A stretch of DNA of 64,000 nt from Paragonimus westermani. Lineage: Eukaryota > Platyhelminthes > Trematoda > Plagiorchiida > Troglotrematidae. The translations under genes were made by a program, and so were the position numbers. Location of the stretch: positions 1 through 64,000 of the forward strand of contig QNGE01002363.1 of the NCBI GenBank assembly GCA_008508345.1. Reading direction: 5' to 3'. Each line of letters starts with the position of its first letter. Position 1 is the first letter of the stretch. The notes beneath the pieces were generated by a model that did no database searches, was not told the origin of the DNA, and saw only the letters and a program-made list of their open reading frames with translations. This document shows positions 19,509 through 31,380 of the stretch, piece after piece.

Positions 19509-20970
19509 TCAGATGCGTTGGGTGGGTGTTCTGAACGGGATGGCGGAACTGAACATGTGGGCAGAACAGTGGGTGCACCTTCTCCAACGAACGTGTGCTT
19601 TGCTTGACCAGTCGAAATGACCTCGCCTATTGCCATCACGCTGGACAATAAAAGACTTTTTGCTTCGTTGTAATACAGGAAAAAGACCTGTATGTGGCGG
19701 CTGCGGAAGCTTGTGAGAGCTGTCTGTGCGTATGAAGACGTGGGAGCAGGAAGAAGGTTTTTCGTGTAAATAGAGGGGTGGCGACAACTCTCATGGTTAA
19801 ACTGAAAGTAACTATTGCATGTGACGTGCTGAGCGCGCTGCATATCTTTCGTGATCGACAGGCATGGTTGTCGATGGAAACATCAATTCCATAGGAATAC
19901 GTAGGGTGCAACAGTAGACGAGTTGAGCTGTTGCGGCTTCCAAATTCACCTTAACGGTGTTACGCAACACAGGAAGAACTAAAGGCGAATCATCTGATCA
20001 GGTGAAGTTAAAGGGTGCACAGAGGGCTGCATTCAGCTGACGATGGAAGCATTCTACCACCTCGTTGGACTCTGGGTGATAAGCAGTAGTGCACATGTTT
20101 GCAGCCAAGGTTGTTCAAAAGATTTGCAAAAGACCCTTTAAAATGAAAACCACAGTCGATTGTCACGGCTACAGGACAACCAAAACGGGCCATCCAACGT
20201 TCCAAAAGGTCGTATACCGCTGTTTCGGAAGCGCAATCAGGGAGTGGGATTGCCTCCGTCTACCCAGTATGACGGTCGACACAAGTCAGGAAGGAGGTGA
20301 ATCCGCCAGAAGGTGACAATTGTTGAAATATCGCTACCTTCCGGAACGAGAGCAAAAGTCAGTCTTCGTGGTACGAAGCAAATCTCCGTTTGTTGAGTTT
20401 TTATTGGCTGTTTAATAGACTAGACGCATCGGTAAAATGAAGAATTACAATTGATGTTGACGCTCTCGCTTTCTCATTGGTCGGCTCGACTCCACTTGAA
20501 GCTCGTTTGTTTCAACGCGTGACGCACTTAAACAACTTGTTTTGCTCCGGTGCTCATTATAACAAAATCCGATGCTGGAGCAGCGTGCCGTGCTGATTGG
20601 TCCCCGCGCTGACACACAAGTCTGTCCGTGTTTTCGACACTGATCGGCCCTAGACTTCTGCGAATCAATGGTTGACTTCGTATCGATGCCTTTGTCCTAT
20701 CCAGTCCCTTTATAACAGTGGTCCGACGAAGTTGAAGTGCACATGATGAAGACGTGCATCTGGTATAAGAAGGACACTGACAAAGATTTTTATGTACCTA
20801 TGAACTTTGGAACGCTGACAGTGCATACAGCAACGTTCCCCATTACGGACATCCTGGTTTATTTCAAGCCATGCAAAAAGTTCATTGAGAAGCCTCACTG
20901 AAGCAAGTATGCCAGGGTGCGATAAGTTGTGCAGTGCGTTGAACACCGCGCGCCGAAACGATGAGGGCAC
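19509..20970 (-). pseudogene. Element B integrase
   Basis: Frame 20,710-20,970 has the zinc-binding part (LSHPGILASV, CCMHCQRSK) and the beginning of the core, HHVHFNFVGPLL, where the first catalytic Asp is Asn. Frame 20,008-20,205 has the second Asp (TIDCGFHF) and then shifts, and the Glu region (VVECFHRQL) is in another frame. Frame 19,509-19,787 has the GPY/F-type end. The protein has no continuous frame. Without the first Asp it could not catalyse strand transfer even if joined. Confidence 0.83.
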
Positions 20971-21149
20971 TACAGGCCTGGATACGCTTTGAGAAACATC
21001 GCACAGGATTGTGCCCTCCGAGCAAGATAGAGGAAAGGGTTGTATTTTCGAGGAGCTACGTTAACGGAGTTGCCTTATCTCAGAGTCACCTGTTTGAGCA
21101 GCGGCCATAGCCACCAAATTAAGAGCGGTAGTCGTAAAATCCCCTACCT

Positions 21150-22427
21150 ATTACAGACGTGAGAGGGGTGTCAGCTACAGGAATAAAGACACCTGAGACA
21201 TTCCGTATCTGTCGTGAACTGAGAGATATAATCTAAACGCCTGGCTTCTCTGAGAGAGAATACCTACCGGACGAAGTGGTCAACATATACATCATTGGTG
21301 TATGATCCGTGGTACTCGTGAACTAGCGGCTTTCATCAGCACACTGAAAACGTCGCATTTCGAGATGAATCACAAGCAACTCAAATCCGAATGTACTGCA
21401 GCAAGACTCGGTGTGTTACAACCGTTTAGAGAAAAATGCTAGCGGTTGTCACTGACCTTCAAGGAACTGCCGTAACATCGCACCAACAGCCGGGTCCTAA
21501 GCGTCGGTTATAATCAATAACTGTGAGCTATGGTAATGTTGAGCGAGCGGGGCTATTATGGAGAGAGTCTCTTTAGGTTCTTCAAAGAGCACACACGTTG
21601 AATCAGTGAATGACAGTTTAGGATCGCCTCCACGGAAGAAGTCGGTCATCGGCCACATAGTATGCGCACAACGGAAAATGAATCTACGATGATGGTTCAC
21701 CAAGCCACGGAATCTGCAAAGCTGCTAAGAGGAAGGAAGTCTATGATAATCCTGGATGGACTGAACTTTGGCAGGAAGGACGGCAGTTCCATCGGCTGAA
21801 ATCCGGTGATCTAAAATCTCGATAGTCGATCTGCGTAGCTCAAAATTTGTTGGGTTGACCGCAATACCGTAATTAGCCAGCTGTTCAAATAAGCTACGTA
21901 GATGCGAAAGGTGCTCTTCCTCAAAAGAGCAAGCAACCAGTACATTGACGAGGTAAGAACGAACGAAGTCTATACTGCGAATGACTTCGTGCAGAAAACG
22001 CCGAAAATTTGGGGAGGAATTGGTGATTTCGGAAGGCATGTTGTAAAAGACCAAATGGAGTAATCACGGCGGTCTTGAGTACATCTTCTGCCATCACTAG
22101 AATTTAATGTTAAGTGCGGGCTAGATCGATTTTGCTGAAGGGTTTTGCCTGTAAAGGGGGTTGTAAGATCGTGCGTGTGCGAAATGAGACACATGTCGGG
22201 GGCCGCTTAATTACTGAGACTGCAGCAGTCGCCAGAAAGTGGCCAGTCTCCTGAAATTTTGGGAACGAAGTGCAATGATGAGGCTCAAGAACTATCGCAA
22301 GAACGAATGATCCCGAGTTCAAACATATGTTCGAACTCTGCCCTAGCGAGCTTAATCTTCTCAGAGGCCATCCTGCACGGTGTAACCGATACAGACGGGC
22401 CTTTGGTTCTGATACGATGTGTGACAT
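21150..22427 (-). pseudogene. Element B reverse transcriptase and RNase H
   Basis: Pieces of RT in frames 22,110-22,427, 21,970-22,194 and 21,725-22,054, and of the RT/RNase H connection in 21,497-21,703 (MVNHHRRFIFRCAHTMWPMTDFF). The catalytic box reads YLVN in RSYLVNVLVAC instead of YLDD. RNase H starts at LIITDA near 21,500 and continues, broken, to about 21,150 (VGAMLRQFLEG; FGFELLVIHLE). Several frameshifts and stops make this the most decayed pol in the cluster. Confidence 0.82.
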
Positions 22428-22900
22428 TGGAGGTCAGAGAGTGCACGGTGTTTGGTATCTGGACTAATTGTGAGAACTGTTGAAATAGTTCCGCAAAAGA
22501 TGGCGGGGCTGCCAGTGTTGTGTAAAGTGGACTGACGGGTGCTACAATCGTGCAATTGCCGTTAATGCTTAGGCGCGTAACAGCATCTATTGGCTTTCGA
22601 TGTCACATATCAAACAAAAGGTCGAAACGCCACAAGAAATCGACACCGGTGATGGCAAGCGAAACGGCGGCAACGACGAAAGTCGAATGGAAGTTTCGTC
22701 GGAGACCCAAATCCAAAGTCAACAAACGCTGACGAAAAGTCTGGATAACTGTGACACTGGCGGTACGGATGTAAGGAGCCCCTGAGTGTGTCGCTACGGC
22801 GAGATCCTGTGGGACTACGCCAACCTGCTCTACTTTGTCCACCAGGAACGTGTTCCCTGTGGAGAGGCCCCGAACGAACATAAAACGACTGGGGTGGATG
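22428..22900 (-). pseudogene. Element B protease with lost active site
   Basis: Frame 22,603-22,881: FVRGLSTGNTFLVDKVEQVG, then TLDLGLRRNF, VVAAVSLAITGVDFLWRF. The layout equals the element A protease, but the Asp-Thr-Gly triplet reads Asp-Lys-Val. It lies between gag and RT as expected. Confidence 0.8.
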
Positions 22901-23158
22901 CGCCGGCGAGGTCAGCCACCATTACGTGTCGGCGGTCTGGTTTCCCTGAAGCGTACGCCTATTGGCTTCAGAATCCTTACTGGGCTGTCACTTACGTCGA
23001 CGTGGCAACCTGCTGGTACGCGGCCGTTGTGGATACTGGTCTCGGATACGGCCAACAGTCACTTAATCTAAATCCCTTTGCAAGGCGTTTACTTCAGCCA
23101 ATAAGGCCTTGACCTCTGCAAGATCAGTTAAGTGGAAGCTAACAGGCTATTTCGCAGC

Positions 23159-23788
23159 TTATGTGGTAGGGATGGCACTTAGTATGGAATTGCTGAAATC
23201 GTGCAGAAGTTGCCGGAAACACCCAACCACTTTTTCGACGGTCTCGGCAGCTTCTGTCAATAGTTGCGAGTGGGCTACCGATAGAATGGCAGTCTCTACA
23301 CCCATAGCCTTCACAACAGTGGCTCGTCCACGTGGTAGCCACCAGGAAGTTGCTACGTTTGACGAAGCAGTGCAGAAGTGCTTGTCGCTTAGCTGTAATC
23401 CGCTGAAAGGCTGCTGTAAGCTGGTCTTCTTTGCTTGGGTTACCCGCTTAATTATGGCCTCCCTAGGAATGTCGTAGCGACATTCCACAGGTTGAGTGAG
23501 GGGGACGTCAATCATTTGTATTGTAACCACATTTGGAAACCTGGACATTAACTGACTGAAATTCGTCCGGTCAGACGAAATTCGGTTGTTGACTAACTCG
23601 TTCTCAAGACAGACAAACCACAACAAGAGGTCCATCTCCAAGAATGGAGGAACCGTTAAGGTGACTGCATCTACTCTGTACAGATCTGTGGGTTTGGTGT
23701 CTTTGCCAGACATGGTAAATAATCGATAGGTTGTGATACGTAGAAACGATGATATAAAATGTGGTACTAGGTAAGGAAGTTCCATCAA
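23159..23788 (-). pseudogene. Element B gag, mostly open
   Basis: A 209-codon minus frame. After an N-terminal lead (MMELPYLVPHF; the true start may be the Met in LFTMSGKD) come LTVPPFLEMDLLLWFVCLENEL and NRISSDRTNFSQLMSRF, then IPREAIIKRVTQAKKTSL and FSGLQLSDKH. This matches the capsid-like gag of CsRn1-type elements and parallels element A gag. The conserved Asp-Pro-Glu-x-Trp is altered. The C-terminal third (ATSWWLPRGRA onward) is probably shifted. It would form the particle shell. Confidence 0.75.
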
Positions 23789-23928
23789 TATCTATGAAAA
23801 TAACCTATATTAAGCAGCTCACCCACCAATTGGTGCGAAGCGGAAATAAGAGGATAAAATAAGAGGACAAGAAGACACGCCGGACAGCTGAACAAAAACA
23901 ACGGACCAACTCTCAGTGAAACTACTTT

Positions 23929-24235
23929 TGTTGAGCTCACCAGTTTGTGGGACTCTCCCACAAAGTTTCACTTCAGGTTCGGTAAGTTACCCAGTGACAA
24001 TGATTCTGAAGACAACAAACAGCGCTGTACTGTATATATTGCCACGACCGAGAAAAAAGTAAGTGTACAGCCAGCAAGCGTCCTGTGTACAGCGCGTGGG
24101 ACGGAAAAGGTGAGGAATTTCCAATTGGCGGAAACAGAGCATATAATTAGGTCAAACAAACATGCTTCAACAGAAAATATCAAATTTTATAGCAAAATAC
24201 CAACCAAAATGAAACCATTTTAAACGGTAGCTAAA
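23929..24235 (-). repeat. 5' LTR of element B
   Basis: 307 bp. On the minus strand it would start at 24,235 (TTTAGC where the partner has TGTAGC) and ends CAACA at 23,929. Its first base pair of the terminal TG is mutated. No clear tRNA primer site follows. Confidence 0.83.
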
Positions 24236-26484
24236 ACTGAATCTGCGGGACCTATACGGACACACTCACTCAAATGTTAGTAGTTTGCAATACATTTTTA
24301 TTGAAATGGTACTTTGGCACCAGTGCGTATACTCTCGCGTCGCGGGAAGTTCAAGACTTTTGGAGTATCAAACTTCAGTAAACACCTGGGGATAAGCAGC
24401 ATCTAAAAAAGTTTCCCAACCGTGCTTCCAAATCGATTACTGAAAAACCTGCCTGAATAGGTAGTTTTTGTCTGGGCAGATTTATGGTGAGGCAGACTGT
24501 CGCACGGCGTCTTCTTTTTTTTACGAATATGTGATTTGAAGAACTGGGAGTTCGGTATCGTCTTGACATGTTTCATAGGTGAAACACCACTGGTAGTATA
24601 GTTTGTGTGGTCGATTGGGCGTGAACACTCAGTAGAAATAGATGATTAAGCTTGAAAGAACTACAGCTCTCAAGGGTAAAGAGGATGATACACAATACCT
24701 ACGGGCCTGAACGTGCAGCCTATTTTCAATTACTTTTCTGAAGGCCGACTGCTGCCTTGTGCCACAATATGTGTAATACGCTATCATTTTAACTTAAGTA
24801 GTATGGTTGTTCCACTCTCTGTTTATAAATAGTTGTTGTAGTGTTCTGTGTTCATTAGCTGATACCGATTCATATCTTTCTAAAAGGTATCATGACATTT
24901 CGTTGAAGAGTAGACCTCACTGACCTAACTGCGGTGTGATGTGTAAAATGGTCCCGAGATTCATAGTCTCACATTGTCCGCATGCCATGTGATTGTGTGG
25001 CGAGGACCCGAACCACACACAATTTCGTCTTACTCGCTGGTCGACAACCAATCTACAACCTCTTTGACTAACTTTTGTATCTGTGCCGTTTATATCGTTA
25101 CAAGAGACCACCTGTACACTTCGTCGCATAATCATCCGGTCTCCAGCCTCAACCGTCTTTTTGTATTTCGCGTTTAGCGAATTCGTACCCAGGAAAAACG
25201 ACTTGATGCACAGTGCATTTAAATATCACGTATTCACTTTACGTAGCCTCTACTCGCACATTTGTCAAACCTACGGCTTTTCACTACTGCGTTCTCTAAA
25301 AATAGGTGATGGGTTTTAACTTTAGCAAGCAGGATTTTCATTACACTTCGCTCGAAACTTTTAACACTACATGGAATATACGGCCAAGACGTGATTTACC
25401 GCCTCGCCCAACATATCCTTCTGGTGAGCGCCTTATTGCCCTGCTATTAAATGTTCCTTTCGGATGACAACGATCAATCTGACAGAAGAATGTAGCAACC
25501 CCTAGCGAATAACACACGATACAGTTAATCACGCTGTCCAGCCATATTATTTGAAGCGAATGCTTGCTTGCAAGTGAAATTATGGCCAACACTTTCGACA
25601 CCACTTTCTAGTTCGGATAGTTTAGATAATTGTGACGGTTTCTCGTTTTATGTAGCATGCTGCGAAGGGAATTTGCTGGACTAATTGGGATTATTTTTGG
25701 TGTTTACTGCGCTGGTCAATTGTTTGGCTTTCACAATATATTTTGTTCTATATATCCTTAGTTTTTCAACACATCTTGGAGGAAAAATTCATCTTAAGAC
25801 TATCCATAGTCAGCAGAGAATACAGCTAGAATGTTTGTACGTGTTCGTTGCACTAACTTTTAACGGTGTGCTCTCACACTGTCACTTCTGGAACTTCTAC
25901 ACAAATCTCGGGCCGACCGGATGTTACTGTCAAACTGTCGAATAAAAATTCGGTGGTAACCCTTGATATGCCGTCATACGAATGCAAATTGGCCATCTGA
26001 ATCCAGCACAACGGTAGTGGTCAGGTATGAGTTTGTGAATAAACCAGGTAAAAATGCAGGCGTACTTCACGGGTATATCGATGGCAACGAAATGAACGAA
26101 TGTAACAAAATAGTTATAGAGGTTCGAACAAGTCACAGTAACCAAAGTGTTTGACTTACGGAAGAAGTTCGCAGGTGTTTGAGATGACCACCACAATATC
26201 CCAACTTGCGAGTATCTGAGGAGCAAGTATATTACGGAGTTACCGTGGAATGCTGAAGCGCGATGGGGGCCGCGACGATGCTCGTAGTACGACGGAGCTG
26301 AAGAAAAGTTGGTGAGAGATCCGTGTAGTATCATCAAGCGATTGCGAAGCAGAAAACAGAGCAGATTGGTATGCACAAATTTCGTATTGTTTCTGCAAGA
26401 TTACTTAGATCGATTTTAACAACATGTAGAGGTGATGCAGAAAACGTTGTTGTACAAAAGAGAAGTATTGTTATTAAACAAAAA
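24236..26484. other. No gene recognised
   Basis: AT-leaning sequence with only short, overlapping open frames on both strands (for example 25,685-25,945 plus and 25,930-26,376 minus), none with known motifs. No repeat shared with the rest of the window was noticed. Confidence 0.4.
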
Positions 26485-26710
26485 GAAGAAGGGACCCCAT
26501 ACACCCTTTCGAAAAGATGTACTGGGCTTGAGTTTCTCTCGTGTTAGAGCTTGTCAGTGGCACATATCTTTACCACAGCCAGAACGAGAACTCTGGCCAC
26601 GCTTTCATGGGGCGACCGTGTTGGCCACTGCGCCCTTAACGTCAAATCAGACGTGAACGAATCATCATACACAAAAATTTGGCCGCATTCGCTTGTGAGT
26701 AATGTTCAGG
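26485..26710 (-). mobile_element. SINE copy S5
   Basis: Full-length-looking minus-strand copy with A box GGCGCAGTGGCC near 26,620-26,632, a decayed B box, then the ribozyme region 26,563-26,519. Core reads CTGACAA (G8 changed to A) and stem I has two mismatches, so cleavage is not expected. The 3' body CTTTTCGAAAGGG follows. Its 5' part (ACTCACAAGCG, TGATGATTCG) is shared with S6, S4 and S7, which places the SINE start about 90 bp upstream of the A box. Confidence 0.75.
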
Positions 26711-27439
26711 TCGTCCGATCGCCTCGACATTGACATGAGCACCGCCCCACGCTTAGTAGTTATTTGTTTCCTTAGTCTACTGTGTGCCTATTTCAGGTCA
26801 TCCCCCAAAGAGCGGTAAAGCAATTTTGACAGGACAGTACACGATGGGTACCATAACAATCCAGCACCATAGCCAGGCGCACATACATCACAAAATGTTC
26901 ATTCATGTGCCCAGAAAAGCTCCATCTGCCTCCTTGAAATAAAAGTACGGTTATTCAGGTGATTTGATGAAGTCGGTGTATCCACCTTCGGTCATTTAAC
27001 ATAATTGCGCATTAAATGTGCTGTATACGCATCTGGGCCGCCTGTGTGTCCCACGCTCGTGCTGAGGCTCAAGCTGCGTTCGGATTGGTTGCACCTTCAT
27101 CAACCGACGGCTCACTCGTCCATACACCTGAGAATGACACTACCGCCTGCAAGTATCACAATATAGTATGCACTTCTCCGGAGTCACGTGCTCCCCTTAC
27201 AGCTGTTATCGCCTGTAAAGCTTACCACTGGTCGCCCCAGAATAGGAACACAAGTTGGTTTCATGGGAGTGTGACAGTCCTCTTAGGACTGCGCTAGTTG
27301 ATTATTAAGGCTATCAGGCTTACTTCCCAAGTTCACCTTGGTTTGGCGATGAGTTATTGATCGATGCTAATTGACAGTAACTGCGCCCCTTAAAGAGACG
27401 ACTCAGCAGACTTATAATTAGCCACAAGCAAAAAGAGCT
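26711..27439. other. No gene recognised
   Basis: Open frame 27,016-27,297 (93 codons, MCCIRIWAAC) is moderately GC-rich but unrecognised. Nothing else stands out. Confidence 0.35.
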
Positions 27440-27625
27440 GACTTTTGTGACGTGATGATTCGGTCGTTCCTAATGTGAAGTCAATGGAACAGTGGTGGTT
27501 ACCTCATGAACGTATGGTAAAAACAAATACCGTCAGTAGCAAAGCTGTGCACTGGCAATGAACCCTCGCAAGAGTGACACTCGAGTTTAGTGATCTTTTC
27601 GAAAGGGTTTGCTGAATCTCCTCCA
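27440..27625 (+). mobile_element. SINE copy S7, decayed
   Basis: Plus strand. TGATGATTCGGTCG and CCTAATGTGA match the SINE head. The A box region reads GGAACAGTGGTGG and the ribozyme region (about 27,548-27,594) keeps ACTCGAG but has lost the core. CTTTTCGAAAGG follows at 27,595-27,607. Confidence 0.65.
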
Positions 27626-29274
27626 AATGCAAAGGTTACCATCAATTATGAGTAAATTTCAATTAACACCATCCCAAAGCGCCAACCTTTTAAGCAGACG
27701 TGCTCACACTAAGACACCTGTAATTGTTAACAGTAGAAAGACGCTGATTTGTTGCTGTGTTGAAGTATGTTGCCCAGCCACCTGCATTTACTGCTGAAGT
27801 TTCACCGATTGTGTAAACTCAACAATGTGACAGACACAAGCCTGTTGTAAAACACGTCGGCAGCTTGGAACCTGAAGCATCCACCAGTGGGACGTGACAC
27901 TGCACGATGTACGCACATTGTAAGGCGGACTGAAGACAAACCCCGGTCCTGCCCTACGTGATCCCTCGCAGCTGCCAGCGAAAGTAATTTTCAAACTGGC
28001 CTTAACTTGACATCACGTGACTCACGGCGGTCCTTGACATACAACGACACGACTTGACAAGTTCGCAGTACTGCGAAACGCCTTAAGCGAATTGGAATTA
28101 TTGTGATACCGATATGTATCCTCATCACACAGTTCACAGACAGCTGGACAGAATTTGTTTTGCAGGCCACGTACGCCAGTTCAGCTCAACATATAAACCT
28201 CCTTACCGGAAATCCCCTGAGATATCGGGTCCTCCATGTAGTCGTGCTGAAATCAGATGATTCATCCATGCGTTGTTTCTTAGTCCACTAACGCCCGAAT
28301 TGTTCTAAACACGATATGGATGTTTGCTTACCGGTTGTGTAGGTTTTCGGAGCCCATCACAACAAAATCTGTCGTGTTGACACCTATAAGCTCCATCGTC
28401 GTATCGCCTATTGCTTAAGAACCTGTGTGTCATCTAGTACTTTCGCTAACGTCATGTTGCTTGTAGCCTAGATGACCTATGCCAAATTTGACTGATTCGT
28501 TGTCTTCGTGATTATTATAGTGTGTACTTCCATAGAGAACGCCTCTGAGTGTTCACCATACATTAAACAATACACATGGCTGAGGAATACGCAACGATAT
28601 AGACGGTCAGACTGTTATGAGATGTAGACTGTGAGTCACTCTCAAGAATGTTGTTGGCAGGGGAAACCTATTGGAAAAAGTTGATATTGGTTAAGCCTTT
28701 TTAGTTGGTGCTAGGATGCAGATGGGTGCGTAACAAAGTTCACCGCTTATCCTCACCGTACTAGCAATAACATTAACCGTTACAGATAAAAAAGTGAACG
28801 GCGTGTTCCAGGCTTTTCGGATGATATTATAGAGACGCATACGTCAGCATTATAAGGATATCAACTTGGGACATGAACAAACTTGTTTGACGTTTCATAC
28901 GTAATTTTAACAGGAATTTCACCCATTTATTTCGTCACTTGGTGTACCGTTGTTTAAAACTGGTTTCCTTTGCAACTGCCTGACTTACGTACTATGGCCG
29001 ATAAAGGGACTGAAAGCCGTTTAGTTCGATACGAACACAATTGACATCAGAATAAAGAAAACCATAGACCTGGAAAGTTTGACAATCCTAGTAGCTCTGG
29101 TGGTTCAATATAACTTCCCTTATCTGCGGCAGCACTAAAATCATAAAATGTATGAGATGGAAACAAAGTGGTAATAAAAACATACTACTTATGGAAGGAC
29201 CACATAATATTTCTAATCAAAAATACTACATCATTCAGTCGCATGAAGAGTGTGATATATTGGTGCTGTATGAT
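27626..29274. other. No gene recognised
   Basis: Only short frames on both strands (27,788-27,994; 28,103-28,291), without known motifs. No repeat was noticed. Confidence 0.35.
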
Positions 29275-29580
29275 AAGAACGTGGATGACCTGGGGATTTT
29301 TTACTCGGAAAACCAATACATTGGTTATACGTTTCAAGAGGACCACCAACAGAAACACTCATCTGCGTACGACACCGGTCCCAGCACGTCACGGTTGTCA
29401 CGGGAGCCTATGCTCAGTTCCTTTATATGATAAGAGCTATTTCAAACGATGTTGTGCTCAAATGTTTCTCTTTGTATTTTTTCCCGCGTCAATTTCGACG
29501 TCAAAATCCATGCTCTGGCCCCACTAATAAATATTAGTGGTGTGAGTAGTATAGTGCGCTCGCTCGTCCTCACTAAATTA
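29275..29580 (+). repeat. Dispersed repeat DR-B, copy 1
   Basis: Shares with five other copies the blocks TTACTCGGAAAACCAATACA, AAACACTCATCTGCG, TATATGATAAGAGC and the end block GAGTAGTATAGTGCG. Near its end lies a perfect hairpin, CCACTAAT-AAAT-ATTAGTGG (29,521-29,540). One reading frame (within 29,168-29,527) is shared in part with copies 2, 3, 5 and 6. Family unknown. Confidence 0.75.
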
Positions 29581-30611
29581 GGAGACTGTATGTACCTGGT
29601 CATCGTCCCTATCGCTTGGTTGATGATAATGTCGCGTTGGTCAATAGAAAAGTCGTGTTCACAATGAGGACAAAACGAGTGACAAACATGTGGGCATATG
29701 GGTGGGGAAAATGAACCGGATAGTTCGGCATTTTGGATGCCGGTTATGGCATTAACAACCGTAAGCCATTGGCCAAGCTAGGTCAAGGAAACGAGCAGTG
29801 CACGATCTCCTACAGAGGATCTCGACATCTGTAAGAGCCGTAAGTAGCTGAACAATCATGCGGCATAGCTGCAAAATGTCTAACGCTGATGATGACGTAT
29901 GTCACAAGACTAGAAAAATGCGCGACACAAATGAATCGTTACAGGGTAGCCTGCAATCGTCTTCCTATGTTCACACCTTTAGAAAGTTGCATGTGGCCTT
30001 TATATCTCCAGAACCAGTTGATGTTTGTCTGAACATGAATGCCGTTTAGGTTTACTATTTGGACCTCCTCGATCTCAATTACCTGGTGGCTTTCCAGAAC
30101 AAATTCAGCTTGGTTCTAACCAACTAACCGGCAACCGAGTTCTCCATTTGCTTTTTTTTAACGCCGCTAATGTTAGTTATGGTGAAAGTGATTGTTATCC
30201 GGAGACACTCCGAACAGTCATTGGATCCGGGTAGCTACACCGTAGAAACGAAGTCAGTGCGCGCTTCAATTACCAGGGCAGTGAGACTGCGCGATAATCG
30301 TGCCTGGCGTGGATATACCTGCCCAGTTTTCCACCTACTGCATTGCCATATATGGAACTGCCATACTGTCCACCTGTATTTTCGATAGGCCTATTTAAAG
30401 CACTCCAAGAGATTGGCTGAACACACTTTACGTTATATTTTGATAGCAACTCTATCTCAGTATCCGTAAAAGTTTTACAACCTTTATGGGTTGAGTAATG
30501 TTCACTCCATGTGGATATGTGTACAGGTGGGCAATTAGAGTGAAAGCCGGAAACTGTGGACACACGAAACATGGGTGACTAAATCTTGCAGAATAACCAA
30601 ATCACTAGTGC
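29581..30611. other. Spacer between inverted DR-B copies
   Basis: About 1 kb without recognisable genes. Short frames (29,858-30,049; 30,025-30,234; 30,270-30,572 minus) have no motifs. Confidence 0.35.
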
Positions 30612-30906
30612 TTTGTAGTGAGGACGAGCGAGCGCACTATACTACTCACTAATATTCAGTAGTGGGGCAAGAGAATGGATTCCGACGTCGAAATTGACGC
30701 GGGAAAAAATACAAAGAGAAACATTGAAGTACAACCTCGCATGAAATGGCTCTTATCATATAAAGGAACTGAGCATAGGCTCCAGTGACGTGCTGGGACC
30801 GGTGTCGTACGCAGATGAGTGTTTCTGTTGGTGGTCCTCTTGAAACGTATAACCAATGTATTGGTTTTCCGAGTAAAAAACCCTTAGGTCATCCACGTTC
30901 TTGACT
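30612..30906 (-). repeat. Dispersed repeat DR-B, copy 2 (inverted)
   Basis: Reverse-complement partner of copy 1 with high similarity over almost its full length, lacking only a short internal stretch. The two copies form an inverted repeat of about 300 bp arms around 1 kb. Confidence 0.78.
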
Positions 30907-31058
30907 CACAACGGCATATGTGAAGGTCATTTTGGGTTGTTTTCGTGTATACTGAACAGTTTTCTTAACCAGTGAGCATCGTTTACCTCAGCTGTTGATC
31001 AGCCGCTTCGAACAGCCCATCCAAACGTAGAGAACCCGGTTACCTACAGTGATGCGTT

Positions 31059-31380
31059 ATTGTGAACTGAGAACGCGGATTGCACAAAGGTTATATATTC
31101 GGGGAAACCAGTATTCGGGTTATGCGTCTCAACCGGACTACGAACAAAAACACTCAACTACACACAACACTGGTCTCGGGACATCCCAGTCGTTGTGGAT
31201 GCCAATGTTTAAATCCTTCATGTAACAAAAGCTATACCATGTGATGCTGCCTTTCAATGATCCTACCCGCATCTCTCCCGTATTCGTCGTGCGGCCATTT
31301 CGATCCAAACTGTCGCCTCACTATTGAATAGTGGTGGTGTAGATAGTATAGTGCGACACTCCGTCCTCATTACAGCGTTA
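31059..31380 (+). repeat. Dispersed repeat DR-B, copy 3
   Basis: Starts TTGTGAACTGAGAACGCGG and ends CCTCATTACAGCGTTA, like copy 5. Hairpin near the end is CACTAT-TGA-ATAGTG, with a stem sequence different from copy 1 but still paired. Confidence 0.72.

Larger units (their letters stand above)
18550..24235 (-). mobile_element. Element B: CsRn1-like Ty3/gypsy retrotransposon, degenerate
   Basis: A 5,686-bp element bounded by two 307-bp LTRs (18,550-18,856 and 23,929-24,235) that differ at roughly one base in ten. Gag (23,159-23,788), protease, RT/RNase H and integrase follow on the minus strand. Protease, RT and integrase all have altered catalytic residues and many frameshifts. It is therefore an older relative of element A. 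No matching 5-bp target duplication was seen at its ends. Confidence 0.87.

Noticed and set aside
798..24235. 5-bp target duplications around elements A and B
   Set aside because: Flanks do not match (ACGAA against CAAAG for A; none for B); ends may be mutated or rearranged.
29275..29580. DR-B as a Helitron because of its 3' hairpin
   Set aside because: No TC start or CTRR end could be placed, and copy 5 rather suggests inverted ends.
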